Shown here in pieces: positions 21,368 to 30,074 of a stretch of 64,000 nucleotides of DNA. Within the stretch, counting starts at the first letter, position 1, and each line of letters starts with the position of its first letter. The notes beneath the pieces are model-generated. The model was not told the DNA's origin, made no database searches, and saw only the letters and a list, made by a program, of their open reading frames with translations. Origin of the DNA: Rhizobium sp. CCGE531 (lineage in GTDB: Bacteria; Pseudomonadota; Alphaproteobacteria; Rhizobiales; Rhizobiaceae); assembly GCF_003627795.1 (NCBI RefSeq), contig NZ_CP032684.1:1527001-1591000 (forward strand), written 5' to 3'. A program made the translations under genes and the position numbers.

Positions 21368-22657
21368 CTAGAGACTGTGAACCAGCTTGCCGGCGACATA
21401 GGTCGCAACCGCCCGGCCGCTCATCCTCGCATCTTCGAAGGGTGTATTCTTCGAGCGCGACAGAAGCATGTCTTTGGCGACAAGCCAAGGCTCGTCAAGA
21501 TCGACAAGCGCGATATCGGCCTTGGCGCCAGGTTTCAGCGTGCCGGCGGGGAGCCCGAAGATCTGTGCCGGCCTAGTCGAGAGCGCGTCAACGAGGCGCA
21601 TGAGGCTGACCTGGCCGCTGTGATAGAGCCGGAGTGCCGCCGGAAGCAGCGTTTCGAGCCCCACGGCGCCGTCTTCGGCCTCGCCGAACGGCAGGCGCTT
21701 CGTATCCACATCCTGCGGATCATGCGAGGAGACGATAATGTCGATCGTACCGTCTGCCAGCGCCTCGATCATGCCCGTGCGGTCGTCCTCGGAGCGCAGC
21801 GGCGGGTAGAGCTTGAAGAAGGTGCGGTACTCGCCGATGTCGTTCTCGTTGAGCGCGAGATTGTTGATCGAGATGCCGCAGGTGACCTTGGCGCCGCGCG
21901 AACGGGCGAGGCGGATGGCCTCTGCCGATTCCGGCACTGAAATCATGGCGGCATGATAATGGCTGCGTGTCAGCGTCGCGATGCGAAGGTCGCGCTCCAG
22001 CGGGATCAGCTCAGCCTCTTTCGGAATGCCCGAGAGGCCAAGCCAGCTTGCAAGCAGGCCTTCATGCATGACGCCGTTTGCGCCGAGATATTTGTCGCGC
22101 GTCTCGCAGGAAATCACCGCGCCGAATTCCCGCGCGTAGGTCATGATGCGACGCAGGACCTGGCTGTCATGGATGCCGGAATGGGCATCGGTGAACACAA
22201 CGGCTCCGGCTTCCCGCAGAAGGCCGATTTCCGTCATCTCCTCGCCGGCAAGTCCCTTGGTGAGGGCCGCTGCCGGATAGACATTGACGACGGCTGTGTC
22301 GCGCGCCGTTTTCCTGACGAATTCGACAAGCGCGATGTCGTCGATGACCGGATCCGTATCCGGCATCATGATAAAGGAGGTGACGCCGCCGGCCGCTGCC
22401 GCACGGCTGGCGGAGGCGATGGTTTCGCGATGTTCGCCGCCGGGCTCGCCGACATGCACGCGCGCATCGACCAGGCCGGGAATGGCAACGAGGCCGCTGC
22501 AGTCGCGAACGGTCGCACCCTTCGGAGCGGCATGGCTCTTCGCATCCTTGCCCGACGAAACGATCACGCCGTCTTCGACGATGATCGCACCGACCTCATC
22601 GAGATCGCGGGAGGGATCGATGATGCGGACGTTCTGGAGGACGATCGAGTTGCTCAT
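21368..22657 (-). CDS. dihydroorotase-like protein, probably non-catalytic (PyrC'/PyrX type)
   Basis: The 429-residue protein is an amidohydrolase of the dihydroorotase family ([43 protein letters not shown]). The HxH metal motif, normally DxHVHxRxPG, reads [10 protein letters not shown]. The first His and the substrate-binding Arg are therefore lost. The usual catalytic TDHAPH region reads SSHDPQD. It probably supports aspartate transcarbamoylase structurally, as PyrC' does in Pseudomonas. It overlaps pyrB by ATGA. An active pyrC should lie elsewhere in the genome. Confidence 0.85.
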   Translation of the reverse strand: MSNSIVLQNVRIIDPSRDLDEVGAIIVEDGVIVSSGKDAKSHAAPKGATVRDCSGLVAIPGLVDARVHVGEPGGEHRETIASASRAAAAGGVTSFIMMPDTDPVIDDIALVEFVRKTARDTAVVNVYPAAALTKGLAGEEMTEIGLLREAGAVVFTDAHSGIHDSQVLRRIMTYAREFGAVISCETRDKYLGANGVMHEGLLASWLGLSGIPKEAELIPLERDLRIATLTRSHYHAAMISVPESAEAIRLARSRGAKVTCGISINNLALNENDIGEYRTFFKLYPPLRSEDDRTGMIEALADGTIDIIVSSHDPQDVDTKRLPFGEAEDGAVGLETLLPAALRLYHSGQVSLMRLVDALSTRPAQIFGLPAGTLKPGAKADIALVDLDEPWLVAKDMLLSRSKNTPFEDARMSGRAVATYVAGKLVHSL

Positions 22658-23610
22658 GCGTCCACTCCCTCGGTGCGAGGTCCCTGGTTCTGTGAAACGA
22701 GCAGGGTCTCCATGACAGCCATGCGCACGGCGACGCCCATTTCCACCTGTTCGGCGATGACGCTTTGCGGGCCGTCGGCCACTTCGGAGGCGATTTCCAC
22801 CCCGCGGTTCATCGGACCCGGATGCATGACGAGCGCATCCTCCTTGGCGACCTTGAGCGTTTCGGCGTCGAGCCCGTAGAAATGGTAATATTCGCGCACC
22901 GAGGGCACGAAGGCCCCGGACATGCGTTCGCGCTGCAGGCGCAGCATCATAACGACATCGGCGTCCTTCAGTCCTTCCTTCATCGAATGGAAGACTTCGA
23001 CGCCCATGTCGGCAATGCCGGCCGGCAGCAGCGTGGCGGGTGCCACGACGCGGACGCGTGCGCCCATGGCGTTCAGAAGCAGGATGTTGGAGCGGGCAAC
23101 GCGCGAGTGCAGCACGTCGCCGCAGATCGCGACGATGATGCGCGAGAGCTTGCTCTTGGCGCGGCGGATGGTCAGCGCGTCGAGGAGTGCCTGGGTCGGA
23201 TGCTCGTGCTGGCCGTCGCCGGCATTGACGACGGAGCAGGACACCTTCTGCGCCAGAAGTGCCGCGGCACCCGCGCTCGAGTGGCGGATGACAAGCACGT
23301 CGGGTCGCATGGCGTTCAGCGTCATCGCCGTGTCGATCAGCGTCTCGCCCTTTTTGACGGAAGAGTTGCCGACGGACATGTTCATCACATCGGCGCCGAG
23401 CCGTTTGCCGGCCAGTTCGAAGGAGGATTGCGTGCGTGTCGATGCTTCGAAGAAGAGATTGATCTGCGTCAGCCCGCGAAGCGTGGACGTCTTTTTCTCG
23501 CGCTGGCGACTGATCTTGACCGCCTCGTCGGCCTTGTCGAGAAGATAGGTGATATCTTGTTCGGTAAGGCCCTTGATGCCGATGAGGTGGCGGTGGGGAA
23601 AGAAGACCAT
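22654..23610 (-). CDS. pyrB: aspartate carbamoyltransferase catalytic subunit
   Basis: This 318-residue enzyme makes carbamoyl-aspartate in pyrimidine synthesis. It has the carbamoyl-phosphate motif [18 protein letters not shown] near residue 57 and [10 protein letters not shown], with [12 protein letters not shown] and [12 protein letters not shown] later. It is first in the pyrB-pyrX-plsY-dprA string. A 184-base divergent promoter region is shared with the acyl-CoA dehydrogenase gene. No regulatory PyrI gene is adjacent. Confidence 0.96.
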   Translation of the reverse strand: MVFFPHRHLIGIKGLTEQDITYLLDKADEAVKISRQREKKTSTLRGLTQINLFFEASTRTQSSFELAGKRLGADVMNMSVGNSSVKKGETLIDTAMTLNAMRPDVLVIRHSSAGAAALLAQKVSCSVVNAGDGQHEHPTQALLDALTIRRAKSKLSRIIVAICGDVLHSRVARSNILLLNAMGARVRVVAPATLLPAGIADMGVEVFHSMKEGLKDADVVMMLRLQRERMSGAFVPSVREYYHFYGLDAETLKVAKEDALVMHPGPMNRGVEIASEVADGPQSVIAEQVEMGVAVRMAVMETLLVSQNQGPRTEGVDA

Positions 23611-23794
23611 GAACCTGCCCTCTGGATTTCGTCAGGCGGTCTATAAAGAGGGAGCGCCCATGGGGCAAGCGGGGGTGTGCGCCGAGCACGCTTGTTCCCC
23701 ATGCAATTTCGCCCGAATCCCGCTGCACGAGCCACGCCGTGGGAGACATAACTTCCGGTTTCCCTTTGCAACCTTCTTGCTCTAAAAGCGATTC

Positions 23795-25453
23795 ATGACC
23801 CAACAGACCCGGACTGACGACCCCTTTGCCGACCTGAACCAGCCGAGCCTCTGGACCGGCATCAATGCCTATCGTTCCGATCCGCTGATCGTCGATCTCA
23901 CCTCCGGTCTGCCGCGTTCGACGCGTGAAGAGCTGGAGCAGCACGGCCGGTTCGTCACGTCGCACGAGGCGCAGGAACTGGCACGCATGGCGAACCAGGG
24001 CGCGCCGCAGCTGCGCACCCATGGTCCGCGTGGCGAGCGTCTGGATGTCGTCGAATTCCATCCCGCCTGGCATGCGCTGATGCGCCGCTCCATGGCGATG
24101 GGGCTGCATTCCTCGATCTGGGATGCGCAGGCCGACCCCGAGGCCAAGGGCCAGTCGCACAAGGTGCGCGCCGCTCGCTTTTACCTGACGGCCCAGCTCG
24201 AATGCGGTCACCTGTGCCCCCTGACGATGACCAGCGCTTCGGTCGCCGCCATGATGGCGTCGCCGGCCGTGCAGAAGGACTGGGCACCGAAGATTCTGTC
24301 GCGAAAGTACGATTCGTCCAACAAGCCCGCCATGCAGAAGAGCGCCGTTACCATCGGCATGGGCATGACGGAAAAGCAGGGCGGCACGGATGTGCGCGCC
24401 AACAGGACGACGGCCGACAAGGTCAGCGAAGGCATCTACCGGCTGTCGGGCCATAAATGGTTCATGTCGGCGCCGATGAGCGATGCCTTCATCATGCTGG
24501 CGCAGACCAAGGATGGCATGGGCTGCTTCCTCGTGCCGCGTCTTCTGGAAGATGGCTCGGCCAATGGCCTGCATTTCCAGAGGTTGAAGGATAAGCTCGG
24601 CAATCGGTCGAATGCTTCCTCCGAAGTCGAGTTCACCGATACGTTCGGCTTCCTGCTCGGGGCACCCGATGCCGGTATCCGCACGATCCTCGATATGGTG
24701 ACGCTGACACGGCTCGATTGCGCGGTGGCGTCTGCCGGCATCATGCGCGCGTCGCTTGCCGAAGCCGTGCATCATGCGCGCGGCCGCAGCGTCTTCGGCA
24801 AGATGCTGGTCAACCAGCCGATCATGACGCGCGTGCTCGCCGATATGGCGCTAGACGTTGCCGCCGCGACCGCGCTTGCCTTCCGCCTGGCCGAAGCCTT
24901 CGACAAGGCAAGCGGCAGCAGCGAGGATGCGGCCTATGCCCGCGTCATGACGCCGGTTGCCAAATACTGGTGCTGCAAGATCGCGCCTGCGCTGATTTAC
25001 GAGGCGATGGAGTGCATCGGCGGCAGCGGTTACATCGAGGAGCGCCCGATCGCCCGCCATTACCGCGAAGCCCCCGTCAATGCGATCTGGGAAGGCTCCG
25101 GCAATGTCATGGCGCTTGACGTGCTGCGCGTATTGAACCGGGGCAGGGACCTGTTCGAAACCGTCTTTGCCGGTCTCGCCCGCGATCTCGGGCCTGCCGG
25201 CAAGAAGACCATCGAAGTCCTGCGCGCAGCCATGGCGCTCTGCGAGCAGGATGAGGGCGCTGCCCGCCTGCTGGTCGAACAGATGGCACTCGCGGCCGGC
25301 GCGGCTGAGCTCTATCGCCTCGGAGCCGGCAAGATCGCCGATGCCTTCATCGAAACCCGTCTGGCCGGCGGCTGGCGTGCGACCTACGGCATGCTCGATT
25401 CACGCTTCGACGCCAGCTACATCGTCGATCTGCTGTATCCACCGGCTACGTAA
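23795..25453 (+). CDS. aidB: AidB-like acyl-CoA dehydrogenase
   Basis: The 552-residue protein matches the AidB branch of acyl-CoA dehydrogenases in length and layout. It has the N-terminal NQPSLWTGINAYRSDPL, the FAD-binding MTEKQGGTDVRAN, SGHKWFMSAPMSDAF and the C-terminal YEAMECIGGSGYIEERPIARHYRE. AidB in E. coli is part of the adaptive response to alkylation; its exact reaction is unsettled. A GNAT gene follows after 2 bases. Confidence 0.88.
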   Translation: MTQQTRTDDPFADLNQPSLWTGINAYRSDPLIVDLTSGLPRSTREELEQHGRFVTSHEAQELARMANQGAPQLRTHGPRGERLDVVEFHPAWHALMRRSMAMGLHSSIWDAQADPEAKGQSHKVRAARFYLTAQLECGHLCPLTMTSASVAAMMASPAVQKDWAPKILSRKYDSSNKPAMQKSAVTIGMGMTEKQGGTDVRANRTTADKVSEGIYRLSGHKWFMSAPMSDAFIMLAQTKDGMGCFLVPRLLEDGSANGLHFQRLKDKLGNRSNASSEVEFTDTFGFLLGAPDAGIRTILDMVTLTRLDCAVASAGIMRASLAEAVHHARGRSVFGKMLVNQPIMTRVLADMALDVAAATALAFRLAEAFDKASGSSEDAAYARVMTPVAKYWCCKIAPALIYEAMECIGGSGYIEERPIARHYREAPVNAIWEGSGNVMALDVLRVLNRGRDLFETVFAGLARDLGPAGKKTIEVLRAAMALCEQDEGAARLLVEQMALAAGAAELYRLGAGKIADAFIETRLAGGWRATYGMLDSRFDASYIVDLLYPPAT

Positions 25454-25455
25454 GC

Positions 25456-26073
25456 ATGGTTTCCATTCGCACCGTTCGACCTGACGACATCGACCAACTC
25501 TATGCCATCTCGCTCGCGACGGGCGATGCCGGCAAGGATGCGGCTCCGCTTCATCGTGATGGCCGGCTGATCGGCCACATCTATTCCGCGCCCTACGCCA
25601 CGCTTCATCCCGAGCTGGTTTTCGTGGCCGAGGATGACGAAGGTGTCTTCGGTTACATTGCCGGCGTCTTTGATACCGTGGCGTTCGAGGAGCTGATGGA
25701 GCGCGAGTGGTGGCCGCATCTGCGGCAGCGCTATGCGGACCCTGAAGGCGATCCGGCGCTCTGGGATGCGGATCAGGAGCGCATATCGGCCATCCATCAT
25801 CCCAAGCAGGCGCCCGCTCTCCTTATCGAACGATTCCCCGCACATATTCATATGAACCTGCTGCCGCGTGCCCAGGGCAAAGGCATCGGTACGGCATTGC
25901 TGGATCGCTGGCTGGCGAATGCTCGAGCCAATGGCGTCCAGGGCGTACATCTCGGCGCCAACACGAGCAATCATGGCGGCGTCCGGTTCTGGTCGTCACG
26001 CGGTTTCGTTCCCGTGGAACTGCCGCCGGGTCTGGCGTCCGAGACCACGATATGGTTTGCTCAGTTTCTCTAA
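25456..26073 (+). CDS. GNAT family N-acetyltransferase
   Basis: The 205-residue protein has the acetyl-CoA motif in MNLLPRAQGKGIGTALLDRW (about residues 135-154) and a C-terminal VRFWSSRGFVPVE. A long acidic and Trp-containing insertion precedes it. It begins 2 bases after the aidB-like stop, so the two are co-transcribed. The layout resembles O-GlcNAcase-type or amino-group acetyltransferases, but the substrate is unknown. Confidence 0.85.
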   Translation: MVSIRTVRPDDIDQLYAISLATGDAGKDAAPLHRDGRLIGHIYSAPYATLHPELVFVAEDDEGVFGYIAGVFDTVAFEELMEREWWPHLRQRYADPEGDPALWDADQERISAIHHPKQAPALLIERFPAHIHMNLLPRAQGKGIGTALLDRWLANARANGVQGVHLGANTSNHGGVRFWSSRGFVPVELPPGLASETTIWFAQFL

Positions 26074-26144
26074 TCTGTGGATTCGCGCGGTTTGACGGAC
26101 CAGAGCCCGAAGGCTTTGTTGTTCGAGGCGATCCGGCTTGCTAT

Positions 26145-26158
26145 TCACCGCTCGGTGA
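26145..26158. promoter_or_regulatory. operator-like palindrome TCACCG-CT-CGGTGA (site B) before the TetR gene
   Basis: Perfect TCACCG/CGGTGA half-sites with a 2-base spacer end 18 bases before the ATG of the TetR-family gene, the usual place for an autoregulatory TetR operator. Identical half-sites occur at 6425-6438 and 62060-62073. Confidence 0.65.
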
Positions 26159-26176
26159 CAGATTGGAGTCGAATCG

Positions 26177-26827
26177 ATGGCAAACGCTGCCGTTAAAAAC
26201 CCCCTGGAAGTGCCTGTCGTGGAAAAGCGCGTGCGCAATCGTGCCGCCACCCAGCAGGCGATCCTCGATGCCGCCAAGCGGCTGCTGGCGGAGGAGGGGT
26301 TCCAGAATTTCGGCATCAATGCGGTTGCCCGCGGCGCCGGCTGCGACAAGCAGTTGATCTACCGCTATTACGGCGGTCTCAACGGCCTCGTGGAAGCCAT
26401 AGGCACCGATCTCGGCAGCTGGGTGACGGATCGCATTCCCGATGACACCGGCGGCATGTTTCTTCTCACCTATGGCGATCTGATGGAGCGGCTCTCGCTT
26501 CTGTTTCTCGATGCCTTGCGCGCCGATCCGCTGATGCGCCGTATCGTCGCCTGGGAGGTCTCCGAAAGCAGCGAGCAGGTGCGCCGCCTGTCGGAGGCGC
26601 GTTCCAAGGCGCTCGCCGGCTGGATCGAGCGTATGCGTGGCTCGCTGGTGCCGCCCAAAGGCGTCGATGCCCAGGCGGTCAACGCCATGATCTTCGCCGC
26701 CATCCAGCACATCGTGCTGGCGTCAGCCGTCAGCGATCAATGCGCCGGTCTCGCGTTGAAAAACGGCAAGGATTGGGAGAAGGCGGCAACAGCCCTGAAG
26801 CGGATCGTGCGCGGCGTCTACGGCTGA
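26177..26827 (+). CDS. TetR/AcrR family transcriptional regulator
   Basis: The 216-residue protein begins with an unstructured tail and then a TetR helix-turn-helix (about residues 22-68: RAATQQAILDAAKRLLAEEGF, then INAVARGAGCDKQLIYRYYGG). The ligand-binding C-terminal part is all helical-looking, and the inducer is unknown. A perfect operator-like palindrome sits just upstream, implying autoregulation. Copies of that palindrome near the GH25 gene and the epimerase gene hint at wider targets. Confidence 0.92.
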   Translation: MANAAVKNPLEVPVVEKRVRNRAATQQAILDAAKRLLAEEGFQNFGINAVARGAGCDKQLIYRYYGGLNGLVEAIGTDLGSWVTDRIPDDTGGMFLLTYGDLMERLSLLFLDALRADPLMRRIVAWEVSESSEQVRRLSEARSKALAGWIERMRGSLVPPKGVDAQAVNAMIFAAIQHIVLASAVSDQCAGLALKNGKDWEKAATALKRIVRGVYG

Positions 26828-26882
26828 TGCCGGGGCTTATCCGGGAGATATCCTCGGCGCTCGTGAGGTGACATTGCGCCTC

Positions 26883-27707
26883 TCAGAACTCATTGGGTAC
26901 GGCTGATGTTTTGACACCGATTCCTCGGATAACATAGCCCGGCTCGTCGGTGGACGAGAAGATCCTCGTAATGACGTGTGATTTGAGCGCCTCGGCGCTC
27001 TGGACATAGTAGATACCCTTCGGAGTCGCTAGTCCCATCATGGCGAAGACGTCATTACTGCTGACGCCCATTTCATCGAGGTAAATAGCAAGCTTCCGAT
27101 TCAGCTCTGGATCGATTTTCGTCGATATCACATCGAGCCTTCTTTTTCCCGTCTCTTCGTGACTTGGGCCGTTTGTAAGCTGATGAACGCCAACATACGC
27201 GTTGGTAGCCGCAGCACGTGCCTTGCCTCCTGCTAAGGCGAACGGGCAAGCTGAGAAACAGTACGCCCCTCCAGCGTGAACTTCACCTTTAGACCACCCA
27301 TCCCTTATGATCTTTTGCGTGCAGCGCGGATCGAGCATTGGGCAGTCGTTCAACTGTGTTCTGCCCACCGCAGTATCGAGTCCGGCAGCTCGGATCATAC
27401 GTCCGACAGAGAGTGCGGCATCCACATCTCCACCATGAGACTGAAATACTACGGGAAATTTTTTACCTCCAAGGTTCTTCAGCAGTCTCTTAAATCGTTT
27501 TGGCGTGTCGGCCATAATCTTGCCTTCAGCAGATATCCATTGGACACAGCTTTCTTGACAATTGCCGTTCTGGACCAATGCAAAATTCATCGGTCGCTCT
27601 TCGGGCGTTTGCTTGCTTGCGGACGCCGATGTGATGGCAACCAAGGGCAGAAAAAATGCTGCGGTGATTAGCCAGAGGGTTGCACAAAAGCTCAAGCGGA
27701 TCGCCAT
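26883..27707 (-). CDS. secreted ClpP-fold (COG3904-like) protein
   Basis: The 274-residue protein starts with a signal peptide (MAIRLSFCATLWLITAAFF). Its core resembles the ClpP/crotonase fold: VVFQSHGGDVDAALSVGRMI, then a Ser in AYCFSACPFALAGGKA and a His in AYVGVHQ, like the ClpP Ser-His pair. Several Cys pairs suggest periplasmic disulfides. It is a predicted periplasmic protein with no established substrate. The start has a CCGGAG site; an earlier in-frame ATG at 27797 is not supported. The gene is less GC-rich than its neighbours. Confidence 0.78.
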   Translation of the reverse strand: MAIRLSFCATLWLITAAFFLPLVAITSASASKQTPEERPMNFALVQNGNCQESCVQWISAEGKIMADTPKRFKRLLKNLGGKKFPVVFQSHGGDVDAALSVGRMIRAAGLDTAVGRTQLNDCPMLDPRCTQKIIRDGWSKGEVHAGGAYCFSACPFALAGGKARAAATNAYVGVHQLTNGPSHEETGKRRLDVISTKIDPELNRKLAIYLDEMGVSSNDVFAMMGLATPKGIYYVQSAEALKSHVITRIFSSTDEPGYVIRGIGVKTSAVPNEF

Positions 27708-27812
27708 GAAAAACTCCGGAAGCAGTGGATTAATTGCTATCGCCACGCCCTCTTTCATGCAACCATTTTTAGAGGCACGGCAGCTGGAGATATCCACAAG
27801 CCCGCTCCGCCA

Positions 27813-27886
27813 TTAACCTTAACAATTGGTTTACATTGCGCCGCAGCGGTTAACTCGTCACTGTCGGAAGACGAAGAGTTAACCAT
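27813..27886. promoter_or_regulatory. cluster of CtrA-like TTAAC half-sites and an inverted repeat
   Basis: The segment holds TTAACC at 27813, TTAA-N7-TTTA at 27819-27833, and GGTTAACTC (27848-27856) facing GAGTTAACC (27876-27884). The last overlaps TTAACCAT, a CtrA half-site form. It lies between the secreted ClpP-fold gene and the small membrane protein genes. Confidence 0.35.
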
Positions 27887-27899
27887 CAAGCGTGCAGCC

Positions 27900-28073
27900 A
27901 TGGGGTCAAAACCCGCAAAATTAGTGTTTCTTGTCGCGGCGATGATGTTCTTCGCCGTGCTTGCACTAGATATAACGCTGCCCGCGATGGTGTTGAGCGC
28001 CATGGCGTTGTCGAACTGGTTCGTCCTTTCGGCTGGCACGACGCAATTTCAGCGTCGAAGGGGTACCGCATGA
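27900..28073 (+). CDS. small membrane protein (57 aa), hypothetical
   Basis: ATG to TGA encodes 57 residues with two hydrophobic stretches (LVFLVAAMMFFAVLALDI and LPAMVLSAMALSNWFVL) and a basic tail (QRRRGTA). Its stop overlaps the start of the DUF6105 gene (ATGA), which supports coupled translation. I recognise no family. It could be a partner of the adjacent membrane protein; that is inference. Confidence 0.55.
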   Translation: MGSKPAKLVFLVAAMMFFAVLALDITLPAMVLSAMALSNWFVLSAGTTQFQRRRGTA

Positions 28074-28402
28074 AGTGGTTGTTGATTGGCTGGGCCGGGC
28101 CGGTCTCGTTTCTCGGGGCATGGTATTATCTGTCGTACTACGACATGAGCTTCGGCATCTTCATGCTGACGCGGCAGATGCATGACCTGGTGTTCGATAT
28201 CTACGGCAAGATTCTCGGCATCCCGCCGGAAACCATCCCGCCTCTGGTCGCCCGCGCCATTGCCTTCGACAGCCTGCTTGTCTTTGCGATCTTCGGCTTT
28301 CGCCGTCGCGCCGCCATTATCGCGTGGTGGAAGCGCCGTCACGCGTCGAGATCGGGCAAGCTTTCTCTCCCGAGCGCCGACAGCCTGTCCAAAGCACCTT
28401 GA
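28070..28402 (+). CDS. DUF6105-like membrane protein
   Basis: The 110-residue protein begins [21 protein letters not shown], a hydrophobic span, has a central amphipathic part, then a second span ([15 protein letters not shown]) and a strongly basic cytosolic tail ([17 protein letters not shown]). It matches my recollection of a rhizobial family (DUF6105) of unknown function. The 3' end overlaps the convergent ruvX gene by 64 bases. Confidence 0.75.
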   Translation: MKWLLIGWAGPVSFLGAWYYLSYYDMSFGIFMLTRQMHDLVFDIYGKILGIPPETIPPLVARAIAFDSLLVFAIFGFRRRAAIIAWWKRRHASRSGKLSLPSADSLSKAP

Positions 28403-28833
28403 AGAATGAAGCTCGCCGCCGCCGAGTCGATGCGCTCGGCGCGCTTGGCTCGCGAGACGTCCATTTCCAAAAGCGCCCGCTCGGCCGCTACGGTCGAAAG
28501 CCGCTCGTCCCAGAAGATGAAGGGCAGGGCTGTCTTATCCGACATGCTGCGCACGAAGGCGCGCGTTGCCTGCACGCGCGGCCCCGAGGAGCCATCCATG
28601 TTGACAGGCAGTCCTATGACGAAGGCTGCGACCTTTTCCTTCTCGGCGAAGGCGAGCAGCATCACGGCATCCTGGGTGAACTTCACCCGCTTGATGACGG
28701 GGCGAGGCGTTGCAAAGCGCCGGCCGAGATCCGACATCGCAAGCCCGATCGTCTTCGTGCCGAGGTCGAGGCCGGCAATCGGCTGGCCGGGCAGGAGCGT
28801 CGCGGCTAGGTCTTCGATGGTCAGCGTCGTCAT
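28339..28833 (-). CDS. ruvX: putative Holliday junction resolvase / pre-16S rRNA nuclease
   Basis: This 164-residue RNase H-fold protein of the YqgF family has [17 protein letters not shown] with the first catalytic Asp, the [15 protein letters not shown] loop, and [17 protein letters not shown] plus a late acidic segment ([16 protein letters not shown]). In E. coli the homologue trims 16S rRNA. It converges on and overlaps the DUF6105 gene. Confidence 0.93.
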   Translation of the reverse strand: MTTLTIEDLAATLLPGQPIAGLDLGTKTIGLAMSDLGRRFATPRPVIKRVKFTQDAVMLLAFAEKEKVAAFVIGLPVNMDGSSGPRVQATRAFVRSMSDKTALPFIFWDERLSTVAAERALLEMDVSRAKRAERIDSAAASFILQGALDRLSALGRESLPDLDA

Positions 28834-28949
28834 CAGGTCTCGCTCTCGTCAAAACAAATTGAAGCCAAAGCCGCTTTTCTTTGCCGCGGTTTGGGATATC
28901 TCCTAGACACCACCCAACCATTTCAAATCAAGTCATAAGGAGAAATCCA

Positions 28950-29660
28950 ATGAAGATCATCTGGCTCGGCCACTCCGCTTTTCGTATCGAAACCCCTAGG
29001 GCAAAAATACTGATCGATCCTTTCCTGACTTACAATTCCTCTTTCGCCGCCGCTGGCCTCAACATCAAGGACGTCGCCGATGGCGTGACCCATATCCTGC
29101 TGACGCATGGCCATGCCGACCACGTCGGCGACGCGGTTCAGATCGCCAAGGACACGGGCGCGGTCGTTCTTGCCAATGCCGATCTTGCTTCCTGGCTCAA
29201 CACCAAGGGTGTGGAAAAGCTGGAAATGGGCAATACCGGCGGCACGGTCGGCCTCGGCGGCTTCTCGGCCACCTTTACGAATGCGCTGCATTCCTCCGCG
29301 CAGATCACCGAGGACGGCGTTTCCCACGCGCTCGGCAATGCGAACGGCCTGATGCTGCATTTCGACGACGAGCCGACGCTGTTCCACATGGGCGATACGG
29401 ACATCTTCTCGGATATGGGTCTCATCAACGAGCTGCATCAGCCCGATATCGGCATCGTGCCGATCGGCGACCGCTTCACCATGGGCGGTGCCGTGGCAGC
29501 GCTCGCCTGCCAGCGCTTCTTCAACTTCAAGACCGCCATCCCCTGTCACTACGGCACTTTCCCGATCATCGACCAGACGCCGGAAAAGTTCATCGCCGGC
29601 GTGGAAGGTTCCAAGACCGCGGTGGCGGCGCCGAAGGTGGGCGAGAGCGTTTCTGCCTGA
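28950..29660 (+). CDS. metal-dependent hydrolase, UPF0173 (metallo-beta-lactamase fold)
   Basis: The 236-residue protein has the metal motif [10 protein letters not shown] (about residues 52-61) and later His/Asp ligands in [12 protein letters not shown] and [11 protein letters not shown]. The start follows AAGGAG with the usual 8-base gap and gives the family N-terminus [14 protein letters not shown]. The substrate is not known. It lies upstream of gatC on the same strand, a common rhizobial arrangement. Confidence 0.92.
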   Translation: MKIIWLGHSAFRIETPRAKILIDPFLTYNSSFAAAGLNIKDVADGVTHILLTHGHADHVGDAVQIAKDTGAVVLANADLASWLNTKGVEKLEMGNTGGTVGLGGFSATFTNALHSSAQITEDGVSHALGNANGLMLHFDDEPTLFHMGDTDIFSDMGLINELHQPDIGIVPIGDRFTMGGAVAALACQRFFNFKTAIPCHYGTFPIIDQTPEKFIAGVEGSKTAVAAPKVGESVSA

Positions 29661-29679
29661 CGATACCCGTTGCGTATGG

Positions 29680-29734
29680 CGGACATGGCCTTTATAGCGA
29701 TAGGAAAAATCCTATCCGGAGAATGCCATGTCCG
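29680..29734 (+). promoter_or_regulatory. long hairpin covering the gatC start codon
   Basis: CGGACATGGC (29680-29689) is perfectly complementary to GCCATGTCCG (29725-29734), which contains the gatC ATG at 29728. An inner 7-bp stem, GATAGGA with TCCTATC (29699-29705 and 29710-29716), stacks within. The likely ribosome binding site CGGAGA sits between the stems. This could control gatC translation. Confidence 0.55.
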
Positions 29735-30015
29735 TCGATCTCGCCACCGTCAAACGCGTCGCCCATCTTGCCCGCATCGCCGTCAACGAAGACGAAGCGC
29801 AGCGGATGATGGGTGAGCTGAACGGCATTCTGGGCTTCGTCGAGCAGCTCTCCGAAGTGAATGTCGATGGCGTCGAGGCGATGACCTCGGTCACGCCGAT
29901 GGCAATGAAGAAGCGCATCGACGAAGTCACCGACGGCAGCAAGGCCGCCGACATCGTCGCCAATGCGCCGAATACCGATCAGAATTTCTTCCTGGTGCCC
30001 AAAGTCGTCGAATAA
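29728..30015 (+). CDS. gatC: aspartyl/glutamyl-tRNA amidotransferase subunit C
   Basis: This 95-residue subunit of the GatCAB complex stabilises GatA. It has the family pattern [36 protein letters not shown] and the C-terminal [10 protein letters not shown]. The start codon is inside a predicted hairpin. gatA follows after 59 bases on the same strand. Confidence 0.96.
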   Translation: MSVDLATVKRVAHLARIAVNEDEAQRMMGELNGILGFVEQLSEVNVDGVEAMTSVTPMAMKKRIDEVTDGSKAADIVANAPNTDQNFFLVPKVVE

Positions 30016-30074
30016 CGGTTCCCTTCGAGCCCGTTCCGACCCGTTGCCCAATTCCAGATCTGAAGCGAAACAAA

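Noticed and set aside
21368..24775. Very long minus-strand frame of 1135 codons
   Set aside because: Only its C-terminal 429 codons are a real protein (the dihydroorotase homologue); the rest is the antisense of pyrB and aidB in a high-GC frame.
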